From the NCBI GenBank assembly GCA_022572485.1, contig JACZVU010000093.1, positions 1-9,837 on the forward strand: a stretch of DNA of 9,837 nt. Reading direction: 5' to 3'. Shown here in pieces: positions 1-7,404 of this stretch. Position 1 is the first letter of the stretch, and each line of letters opens with the position of its first letter. Source of the DNA: Myxococcales bacterium (GTDB lineage: Bacteria; Myxococcota_A; UBA9160; SMWR01). The notes beneath the pieces are model-generated. The model did not search any database. It was not told where the DNA came from and saw only the letters and a list, made by a program, of their open reading frames with translations. Both the position numbers and the translations under genes were made by a program.

Positions 1-1144
1 CCGAATCTGGGATGAGCACCGAGGCACCGCGCTCCAAGGTGAAGGATTCACCCACGCCTCGATCCGTAATCGTCACAACCCCTTCGATCGCGAGCAGGAT
101 CTCGACGCCGCGAGATCGCGCACTACGCCAGGGCTCTCCCTCGGCAACGGTGATCACCGCCAATTCGAACTCGTCGGCCGGCGTCTCGAAGACCCGCTCA
201 CCCGGTGAGACCTCTCGCGGCAGGAGGATCTCCGCCTCACCGGGCTCGAAGCGCAACACCCGGCAGAGTTCCCGAACGTCGACGTGTTTTGCGGTCAATC
301 CACCTCGCAGCACGTTGTCGGAATTTCCCATGATTTCGATCCCGACACCTTCGAGATAGCTGTGCAGCCCCCCCGCAGCCAGATACATCGCCTCGCCGGG
401 AGCCAGCGTGACGAGGTTGAGAAACAGCGGGGCGAGCACTCCAGCGTCTCCCGGATAGAGCGACGCAAGTGCGGTGATCCAGCGCGCGACGGGATCCGCC
501 GACCGCCGCTCCGCGCCCGTCGCGGCCTGCTCGATCGCGAGAGCCAGTCGGTCACCGTCCGCGGACAGTACCGCCGCGATCAAAGATTCGAGCGCCGTCT
601 GCTCGGCCGCGCATTCCAGTGCCTTGATCTCAGTGGCGAAGGCTTCGACCCGAAACGCTCGAAATGCTTCTGCGGTCTCCAAAACCGGGCGAAAGCCGCA
701 CAGCGCCGAGAACGGCGAGACCGCACAAAGCAACTCGGGCTTGGGGTGCGGATCCCGGTAGTTGCGTTCACGGGCATCGAGCGCGATTCCTTGCGCGCTC
801 TCGCGATCGAACCCCGCTCGAGCCTGTTCTCGGTTGGGGTGCGCTTGGATCGAAAGCGGTTGGCCAACGGCCAGAACCTTGAAGAGAAACGGAAGCTCGC
901 CATCGAAGCGCGCGGCGACAGCCTCCCCGAGCACGCCCGTCGGATCCTTGCGCAAAAGCTCGGGCAGCGGAACCCAGCCGTCACCACAACGGGCCCGTGA
1001 CGGATCACTCGGGTGGGCGCCCATCCAGATTTCGGCCTGGGGGCCAGGCGAAGGAACCGGCTGGCCGAGTAGTTCTGCAATCGCGCTACGGGAACCCCAC
1101 GCGTATTCCCGAATCGGATTGCTGAGCGGACAAATCCCGACCAT
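1..1144 (-). CDS. manA: Mannose-6-phosphate isomerase, class I (3' end cut by window edge)
   Basis: Cytoplasmic Zn-dependent enzyme that interconverts mannose 6-phosphate and fructose 6-phosphate, feeding GDP-mannose for polysaccharide or supplying mannose catabolism. The frame is open for 381 codons to the left edge with no stop, close to the usual family length of about 390-400, so only the last few residues are missing. Family motifs seen: YAWGS (residues 14-18), AEIWMGAHP (37-45), LSIQAHP (97-103), YRDPHPKPEL (129-138) and a long C-terminal signature from GGLHSYLEG (258-266) through NSDNVLRGGLTAKHVD (274-289). By comparison with E. coli ManA the zinc ligands would be Gln100, His102, Glu137 and His261, all present. 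ATG 1144 was chosen because the homology begins right after it and GGAGGG lies a few bases upstream. A 43-bp tandem repeat occupies its leader. Long overlapping frames on both strands are coding shadows. Confidence 0.95.
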   Translation of the reverse strand, partial: MVGICPLSNPIREYAWGSRSAIAELLGQPVPSPGPQAEIWMGAHPSDPSRARCGDGWVPLPELLRKDPTGVLGEAVAARFDGELPFLFKVLAVGQPLSIQAHPNREQARAGFDRESAQGIALDARERNYRDPHPKPELLCAVSPFSALCGFRPVLETAEAFRAFRVEAFATEIKALECAAEQTALESLIAAVLSADGDRLALAIEQAATGAERRSADPVARWITALASLYPGDAGVLAPLFLNLVTLAPGEAMYLAAGGLHSYLEGVGIEIMGNSDNVLRGGLTAKHVDVRELCRVLRFEPGEAEILLPREVSPGERVFETPADEFELAVITVAEGEPWRSARSRGVEILLAIEGVVTITDRGVGESFTLERGASVLIPDS

Positions 1145-1162
1145 GCTCCCTCCGCACCGCTC

Positions 1163-1254
1163 GCCGGGTTTGCGCGGGCGGCCGCTGGAACTTCTGCAAC
1201 CACCTGCCGGGTTTGCGCGGGCGGCCACTGGAACTTCCGCAACCACCTGCCGGG
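1163..1254. repeat. 43-bp tandem repeat, two copies plus 6 bp
   Basis: Copy 1 is 1163-1205, copy 2 is 1206-1248, and the first six bases (GCCGGG) recur at 1249-1254. The two copies differ at two positions, both simple transitions. The unit length is not a multiple of three and the array lies between genes, only about 18 bp upstream of the manA start on the minus strand. It therefore falls in the manA leader or promoter. A recent slipped-strand or replication duplication is the simplest explanation. Any effect on manA expression is inference. Confidence 0.9.
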
Positions 1255-1276
1255 CCAGAGAGTCCCGCAGAACACC

Positions 1277-1309
1277 GTGACACCGGTTCCCGACGAGGAT
1301 CGGTGTCAC
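1277..1309 (-). terminator. Hairpin downstream of the response regulator gene
   Basis: GTGACACCG (1277-1285) pairs perfectly with CGGTGTCAC (1301-1309), and the stem can be extended inward by four further pairs including G-U wobbles, leaving a loop of about 7 nt. It lies 28 bp past the stop of the minus-strand regulator gene and before manA. There is no T-run after it in the minus direction, so it is not a textbook intrinsic terminator. It may instead stabilise mRNA ends or act with Rho. Confidence 0.45.
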
Positions 1310-1337
1310 CCGATTCCGCGATCCTCTCGAGCGCGGG

Positions 1338-2795
1338 CTATCCGGGTTCGATCTCGCAGCTGCGGATCTTCTGTAGCAGGGTCTTGTAGCTGATGCTCAG
1401 CAGGCCAGCGGCCTGTTTGCGGTTCCAGTCGGTGTAGCGAAGCATCTGGCTGATGATCTCGCGCTCGACCACCTGAGCCGCTCGGCGGCCGACCTCGCGC
1501 AGCGGGACCTCGCCCGCGGTCTTTTCCGAGTGCGCGATGAATTCGGCAAGCGCACTGGAGCCGGTCGACGTGCTCCGCTCGCGCTCGATCAATTCGTCGA
1601 GAACGGGGCGATCGGATTCGAAGACGATCACGCGTTTGATCATGTTCTCGAGTTCGCGAATGTTTCCCGGGAACGCATAGCGCTGGAGCGCATCCCTCAA
1701 CTCTGCACCCATGACGGGAAGCCGCTTGCCATAGAGGGTCGAATAGCGCTTCAAGAAGGAATCGATGAGGATCGGAATCTCCTCGCAACGCTCGCGCAGC
1801 GGAGGGATCGTGACATTGACGACGTTGAGCCGAAAGAACAAATCCGCTCGAAAAGTGCCTTCCGCGACCATCTCGTCGAGCTTGCGGTTGGTCGCACAGA
1901 CGATGCGCAAGTCGACTTTGACTTCCACGTTTCCACCGAGCCGCGTGAATTCGTGATCCTGCAGCACCTGCAAGAGCTTGGCCTGCAGCGGTGGGCTCAT
2001 CTCCCCAATTTCATCGAGAAAGATGGTGCCCTTGTGGGCCTGTTCGAATTTTCCGGTCTTGCGGCGAACTGCGCCGGTGAAAGCGCCCTTTTCGTAGCCA
2101 AAGAGTTCGCTTTCGAGAAGCTCTTCGGGGAGCGCTGCGCAGTTCACCTTGACGAAGGGATGCTCCGAGCGAGTCGACACCGAGTGAGCGGTGCGCGCGA
2201 CGATCTCTTTGCCGACTCCGCTCTCACCCTGGATCAGAATGGTCACGTTGGTTTCACCCACCTGCTCCAGGACAACCCGAATCTCCTGCATTGGCGCGCT
2301 GGCCCATGCGACGCCATCGCGATAGCGCTGCATCTCTTTGCTCAGTATCTGTCGTTGGCGCTCGAGGCTCTTCTTCTCGAGTACCTTGTCGAGTGTCGCC
2401 TGGAGCTCTTCTTCGTCGAAGGGCTTGTTGATGTAATCGGATGCGCCGAGCTGCATGGCTTCGACAATGGTGCTCGCTTTGCCAACCATCGACAGCATGA
2501 TCACGGGGACGTCGCCGTGGCTCTTTCGGATCTGGCGAAGGGTCTCGATGCCGTCGATGCCCGGCATCATCACATCGAGAATGATCACGTCGGGAGCCGC
2601 TCCGCCATCGAGCAGTGCGAGAGCACACCTGCCATCTTCTACCGAGTCGACATCGTAGCCCGACAACTCGAGAAGGTTCGCCAGATGGGTTCGGATGCTC
2701 TCGGCGTCATCCACCACGAGCACGCGAAAGCCCCGGCCCGGGAAACCTGTTTTTTCGTCGGCCTGCGCCGAACCCGACTTCCCTTTTGCAGCCAT
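1338..2795 (-). CDS. Sigma-54-dependent response regulator (receiver, AAA+, Fis HTH; NtrC family)
   Basis: Predicted cytoplasmic two-component transcription activator of 485 residues acting with sigma-54 RNA polymerase. The receiver domain (about 23-140) has the acidic pair Asp29-Asp30, phospho-acceptor Asp74 in ILDVMMPG, Ser102 and Lys124 in the NKPF motif. A short linker (141-165) leads to the AAA+ domain (about 166-400). This has Walker A GESGVGKE (190-197), the sigma-54 contact loop GAFTGA (237-242, intact), Walker B FLDE (259-262), and arginines around FRADLFFRL (315-323). The C-terminal Fis-type helix-turn-helix spans about 440-480 (NRKQAAGLLSISYKTLLQKI). All catalytic residues are present, so it should be a working phospho-dependent ATPase. 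ATG 2795 was chosen because GAGGGAG precedes it. An upstream in-frame ATG at 2852 would add 19 residues but has no ribosome binding site. No histidine kinase gene is visible beside it, and the target genes are unknown. Confidence 0.93.
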   Translation of the reverse strand: MAAKGKSGSAQADEKTGFPGRGFRVLVVDDAESIRTHLANLLELSGYDVDSVEDGRCALALLDGGAAPDVIILDVMMPGIDGIETLRQIRKSHGDVPVIMLSMVGKASTIVEAMQLGASDYINKPFDEEELQATLDKVLEKKSLERQRQILSKEMQRYRDGVAWASAPMQEIRVVLEQVGETNVTILIQGESGVGKEIVARTAHSVSTRSEHPFVKVNCAALPEELLESELFGYEKGAFTGAVRRKTGKFEQAHKGTIFLDEIGEMSPPLQAKLLQVLQDHEFTRLGGNVEVKVDLRIVCATNRKLDEMVAEGTFRADLFFRLNVVNVTIPPLRERCEEIPILIDSFLKRYSTLYGKRLPVMGAELRDALQRYAFPGNIRELENMIKRVIVFESDRPVLDELIERERSTSTGSSALAEFIAHSEKTAGEVPLREVGRRAAQVVEREIISQMLRYTDWNRKQAAGLLSISYKTLLQKIRSCEIEPG

Positions 2796-2956
2796 CAGCT
2801 GGGGGCTCCCTCGCGCATCCCACCGGGTGTGTCCAAGACGGAAATGCAGCATTCAACGCACGGGCGCTCGGGCCCGCCTTTGCGAAGCGCTGAGGTCGCG
2901 CGGGTCGCACCTTCGATCATCCGCTCTCTCCCATGCTCTCCGCTGAAGCCGGCCTG

Positions 2957-2976
2957 GCCGATCGAGCCCGATCGGC
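2957..2976. promoter_or_regulatory. Perfect 8-bp inverted repeat (possible operator or mRNA hairpin)
   Basis: GCCGATCG (2957-2964) and its exact reverse complement CGATCGGC (2969-2976) flank a 4-base spacer, AGCC. It lies in the region transcribed or read as the regulator's leader on the minus strand, and about 215 bp before ligA. It could be a binding site for a dimeric regulator, including autoregulation by the neighbouring activator, or an RNA stem-loop. Nothing in the sequence decides between these. Confidence 0.35.
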
Positions 2977-3049
2977 GCGCAAATCGCGGCAACCGGGCTG
3001 CGCGTACCCATGCGACCCCAGCGCACTCATCGCCCCGACCGAGCTTTCG

Positions 3050-5235
<2,186 letters not shown>

Positions 5236-5327
5236 CCCGAATTGTCCAACAGCTGGAATCAAGAGTCGACCTGTCTCACTTGAATCATTCTGCACAAAAA
5301 CCCAACCGCCTCACTCGCCTTGTCGTC

Positions 5328-5447
5328 GATGGACTCAATTGGACGCGGTTTGATGGACTCAATTGGACGCGGTTTGATGGGCTCAATTGGACGCGGTTTG
5401 ATGGACTCAATTGGACGCGGTTTGATGGACTCAATTGGACGCGGTTT
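5328..5447. repeat. 24-bp tandem repeat, five copies
   Basis: Five head-to-tail units of exactly 24 bp start at 5328, 5352, 5376, 5400 and 5424. They are identical except for one A-to-G change in unit 3. Each unit contains the palindrome CAATTG. Because 24 is a multiple of three the array is open in frame: on the plus strand it reads as the octapeptide DGLNWTRF five times, running directly into the IS transposase tail at 5448. The near-perfect identity indicates recent expansion or active homogenisation. There is no sign of spacers, so this is not a CRISPR array. Confidence 0.97.
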
Positions 5448-5579
5448 GGTTGGATGAAGACGGTCGGGCTGATGCGCAAGACCCGGCACCGCGGAAGGAG
5501 AAAAGTCGGCTGGGTCTTTCCCTTCACCGCCGCAGCCTACAACCTCGTGCGGATGCGGAATCTGCAATGGGCGACATGA
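5448..5579 (+). pseudogene. C-terminal remnant of an IS5/IS1182-type DDE transposase
   Basis: The 43 codons from GWMKTVGLMRKTRHRG to the stop at 5577-5579 match the familiar C-terminus of IS5/IS1182-type transposases. This includes the pattern FGWMKTVG, then RKTRHRG, then KVGWVF.FTAAAYNLVRMRNL. The rest of the transposase, including the DDE catalytic residues, is absent. Upstream in the same frame lies the 24-bp repeat array, whose last codon (Phe) even supplies the expected F of FGWMKT. No start codon with a ribosome binding site is seen, so this is a dead fragment. The family assignment rests on recall of motifs; the exact IS name is unknown. Confidence 0.8.
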
Positions 5580-5716
5580 CGACCCCGAAACGCGCCGCCC
5601 CGATCCCCGACGAAAGCGGCTCCAAGATGGGGTCCACGGACTCTCGTCTCGTCGAAAAATTGACCCACGACTCAGAAGAGACGGTCACAATGAGCCGTTC
5701 TTCAGCACCCTGTTAA
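5448..5716 (+). mobile_element. Right-end fragment of an insertion sequence
   Basis: This contains the transposase tail, about 115 bp of non-coding sequence, and a terminal sequence, TTCTTCAGCACCCTGTTA (5699-5716), which resembles the outer inverted repeat of such IS elements. No matching left end (the reverse complement, TAACAGGGTGCTGAA) is found between ligA and the repeat array, so the left part was deleted or never retained. The outer boundary coincides with the beginning of the EamA fragment, as expected if the IS inserted into, or recombined with, that gene. The element cannot move by itself. Confidence 0.65.
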
Positions 5717-5717
5717 T

Positions 5718-6101
5718 GCAGGCAGGTCAGGAGGGGCTGACATCTATCCCTTAATGGCTATAGGCGATGCCATGATCATGGTTCCGTTTGCCTTGATTGC
5801 AGGAAGGAAGACGGATACCCACACATTCGAAGGCATCAAGTTGGCAGCCGTACCCATGACATTCTTTGCGCTGGGTAATGCTTGCGTGCCTCTGGCCAAT
5901 GCGTTCGATACGGAAGGGCTATACGGTGGCCTGATTGCGGCAATCAGCGCCGCATACCCGATGGTGACATTGGGATTCGCGTATGTCTTTTTGAAAGAAA
6001 GAATCATCAGGTTTCACTGATTTTCTGTTGCTGTTGTGATGACCGGTATTATGGTGTGCACAGGTACTGCAGATTTGATCATGGGCTATCTGAGTCCATG
6101 A
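5718..6101 (+). pseudogene. EamA/DMT-family transporter, C-terminal fragment with internal stop
   Basis: The plus-strand frame from the IS boundary reads ADIYPLMAIGDAMIMVPFAL, then GLYGGLIAAISAAYPMVTLG and FAYVFLKERI. This is the pattern of the C-terminal EamA repeat of drug/metabolite exporters, including the helix followed by LKER. A TGA at 6018-6020 interrupts it, but the same frame continues with FSVAVVMTGIMVCTG, the expected last membrane helix, to a second stop at 6099-6101. The interrupted codon may have been TGG (Trp). The N-terminal half of a normal protein of about 290-300 residues is missing, cut at the IS end. There is no plausible start, although an ATG at 5754 could open an 88-residue product. 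Its base composition is clearly less GC-rich than that of manA, ligA or the regulator, suggesting import from elsewhere. Confidence 0.75.
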
Positions 6102-6123
6102 TATAGGGTGTATCGGGGGTTAG

Positions 6124-6161
6124 GCCCAGCTCCGCTGGGCTTCTCGCGAGCTTCGCTCGCG
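6124..6161. repeat. Twin adjacent hairpins
   Basis: Two perfect 7-bp stems with 3-base loops stand 4 bp apart. GCCCAGC-TCC-GCTGGGC spans 6124-6140 and CGCGAGC-TTC-GCTCGCG spans 6145-6161. Neither is followed by a T-run on either strand. Paired compact GC-rich hairpins of this kind are typical of REP/BIME-like dispersed elements in intergenic DNA. That identity is inference and needs other genomic copies. Confidence 0.6.
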
Positions 6162-6189
6162 CGCGCCCCCTCGGGCTGGCTCGCTGCTT

Positions 6190-6244
6190 GACAGAATTTT
6201 GGGTTATCGGACATTGCCGAAAACGCAGCTTCAATTGCCTATCC
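6190..6244 (+). repeat. Diverged direct repeat, copy A
   Basis: This 55-bp segment aligns to copy B (6408-6461) at 40 of 55 columns with one gap. The best conserved blocks are GACA at the start, TTATCGG, GAAAACGCAG and CCTAT near the end. The two copies have the same orientation and are 218 bp apart, bracketing a region with a palindrome. They may be relics of one dispersed intergenic element or ends of related small mobile elements. I do not recognise the family. Confidence 0.6.
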
Positions 6245-6374
6245 TCCACATCGCCAATCCCAAATATCCCTCCCAGGCCCGAAGGCCCATCTGAGTTTCC
6301 GAAATCTGGATCCCGCCATTCTCCCTCGGCCCGGCGCACGTTCCGGGACGGGAAAAGCTTGAAATCGTCCCGCA

Positions 6375-6394
6375 GCGGGGCGATCTCGCCCCGC
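6375..6394. repeat. GC-rich palindrome inside the direct-repeat interval
   Basis: GCGGGGCGA (6375-6383) and TCGCCCCGC (6386-6394) form a perfect 9-bp stem with only two central bases between the arms. This makes a near-palindrome rather than an ideal RNA hairpin. It lies 13 bp before direct-repeat copy B. It could be a protein-binding site, a cruciform-prone site or part of a REP-like element. No function can be assigned. Confidence 0.5.
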
Positions 6395-6407
6395 CTCCGC
6401 TCTACGT

Positions 6408-6461
6408 GACATAAAATTGTCTTATCGGGCCCTGCGAAAACGCAGATTGGTTTACCTATAC
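6408..6461 (+). repeat. Diverged direct repeat, copy B
   Basis: This is the partner of copy A (6190-6244). It includes TTATCGG at 6422-6428 and GAAAACGCAG at 6435-6444. Within it TGCG-AAAA-CGCA (6433-6444) is a small perfect stem with a tetraloop. In copy A the corresponding left arm is altered, so the stem is not conserved between copies. Confidence 0.6.
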
Positions 6462-6679
6462 GCACGATTCTACATTCTCGATTGTAGGCTCTTCGAGCGA
6501 GGGTTCCCCATCAGAACCCGGACGGGTCTCAGCGATCCGCCTCTCAGGCAGCGAGCGAATTTATAGAGGCACATACTCGTCGAACGTGTCATGATGGGCT
6601 CGCGACGGGCCCCTATGGCCAAGTCCACAATTTGTCAGCCGAGTCCGTGCTCGATTCGGGCTGCAAGGGGAATCATTCG

Positions 6680-6712
6680 ATGCGTACCAAGCAACTGGAA
6701 AAGTGGCTATGA
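6680..6712 (+). CDS. Possible 10-codon leader peptide overlapping the LpoB-family gene
   Basis: ATG 6680 opens the short frame MRTKQLEKWL, with its stop TGA at 6710-6712. It is preceded by AAGGGG (6665-6670) at 9-base spacing, a better Shine-Dalgarno than the one in front of the lipoprotein gene. Its stop overlaps the lipoprotein start as ATGA (6709-6712), the classic arrangement for translational coupling. It could be a genuine upstream ORF that delivers ribosomes to the next gene, or a chance frame. It might also hint that the true lipoprotein start is elsewhere. No family can be recognised in ten residues. Confidence 0.4.
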   Translation: MRTKQLEKWL

Positions 6713-7362
6713 CGCTCTATTTGGAGTCGCAGGGTAGGACTTCGCGATCCAGAGGATTACTTGCCTTGCTGTTGCTAGTTGCCCTCGTGTTGGGAAGTGC
6801 GACCGGGTGCGCGACAAAAGTAAGCCGAGGTGGACCCGGGACAATGAACCCCGGTCTTGACGATGCTGCCATGAGCACCGGTTTGGACAGAGTGGATCTC
6901 AACTACCTGACCGAAGAAAATTTGGGCGCACTGTACAGTTCGAAGTTCTGGCAGGGAGAAATCCTGGACAATACAGGCGACTTGCCGGTCATCACAATCT
7001 TTCCGATTCGAAATGACACCACCGAACATCTAAGCGGCCAACTCCTGACCTTGCTGAGTTCGATTGAAACGTTCATGGTCAATACCGGTGACGTCACGGT
7101 GGTGAGCCGTGAGCGCCAGGCAGAGATGATTCGCGAGGTCCGTCGCCAGGATGGCGACGAATTCAACCCGGCGACCGCAGCGATGATCGGACGCCAACTC
7201 GGCGCCAAGTACTATGTCACTGGCAAGGTCGGGGCCGTTGATGAACGCCTCAAAAGTACGCGTCGTGTCCAGTACTCACTGTTTCTCCAGGTCATTGATG
7301 TGGAAACGAGTGCAATCCGCTTCCAAAACGAGACTACGAGAAGCAAAGCCATCCAAAAATAA
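6709..7362 (+). CDS. LpoB-family lipoprotein (penicillin-binding protein activator-like)
   Basis: Predicted outer-membrane lipoprotein of 217 residues. In E. coli, LpoB reaches through the peptidoglycan to stimulate PBP1b; whether this homologue activates a penicillin-binding protein is inferred from the family. The N-terminus has Arg-rich RTSRSRG (10-16), a hydrophobic core LLALLLLVALVLG (17-29) and the lipobox-like ATGC with Cys34 as the lipid-bearing residue; position -3 is Ala rather than Leu. A linker follows, then the LpoB fold, about 60-180. It shows DLPVITIFPIRNDTTEHLSG (91-110), comparable to the family's beta-strand with N.T.EHI, then GDVTVVSRER (127-136) and GRQLGAKYYVTGKV (161-174). 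ATG 6709 was chosen because GGAA lies 8 bases upstream. GTG 6703 would add two residues but sits too close to it. The next lipoprotein gene starts about 42 bp downstream, so the two are probably co-transcribed. Confidence 0.82.
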   Translation: MTLYLESQGRTSRSRGLLALLLLVALVLGSATGCATKVSRGGPGTMNPGLDDAAMSTGLDRVDLNYLTEENLGALYSSKFWQGEILDNTGDLPVITIFPIRNDTTEHLSGQLLTLLSSIETFMVNTGDVTVVSRERQAEMIREVRRQDGDEFNPATAAMIGRQLGAKYYVTGKVGAVDERLKSTRRVQYSLFLQVIDVETSAIRFQNETTRSKAIQK

Positions 7363-7404
7363 ATTGGCAGGTAACCATCGATCTACACTGTGAGGGCACG
7401 CGCC

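Larger units (their letters stand above)
6102..6679. other. Gene-free stretch with hairpins and diverged repeats
   Basis: No protein could be recognised in 578 bases. A 128-codon minus-strand frame (6079-6465) runs through the hairpins, both direct-repeat copies and the transporter tail, so it is probably not a gene. The left two-thirds is structured (twin hairpins, palindrome, direct repeats). The right third (about 6465-6679) shows only short imperfect stems, such as GGTTC...GAACC near 6503-6519, and should contain the promoter of the lipoprotein operon. A -10-like TATAGA occurs near 6562, but I see no convincing -35 for it. Confidence 0.6.

Noticed and set aside
284..1275. Long open frames on both strands (284-1000 plus; 580-1275 minus) that could pass as genes
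   Set aside because: They are Arg/Ser/Pro-rich shadows of manA, whose true frame shows unbroken family homology; neither resembles a protein family.
2796..2852. 19-residue N-terminal extension of the response regulator from ATG 2852
   Set aside because: There is no ribosome binding site before 2852, whereas 2795 has GAGGGAG; the extra residues precede the normal receiver start.
5328..5447. CRISPR array
   Set aside because: The 24-bp units are contiguous with no spacers and no cas genes are nearby.
6018..6020. Selenocysteine or programmed readthrough at TGA
   Set aside because: The gene is a truncated fragment without a start and no adjacent recoding element could be identified; a nonsense mutation is simpler.
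6190..6461. Integron attC sites
   Set aside because: The repeated segments lack the paired RYYYAAC/GTTRRRY core sites and no integrase gene is present.
6079..6465. 128-codon minus-strand hypothetical protein
   Set aside because: Its codons run through hairpins, both diverged direct repeats and the antisense of the transporter end; no ribosome binding site or family resemblance was seen. Conservation across genomes would be needed to revive it.
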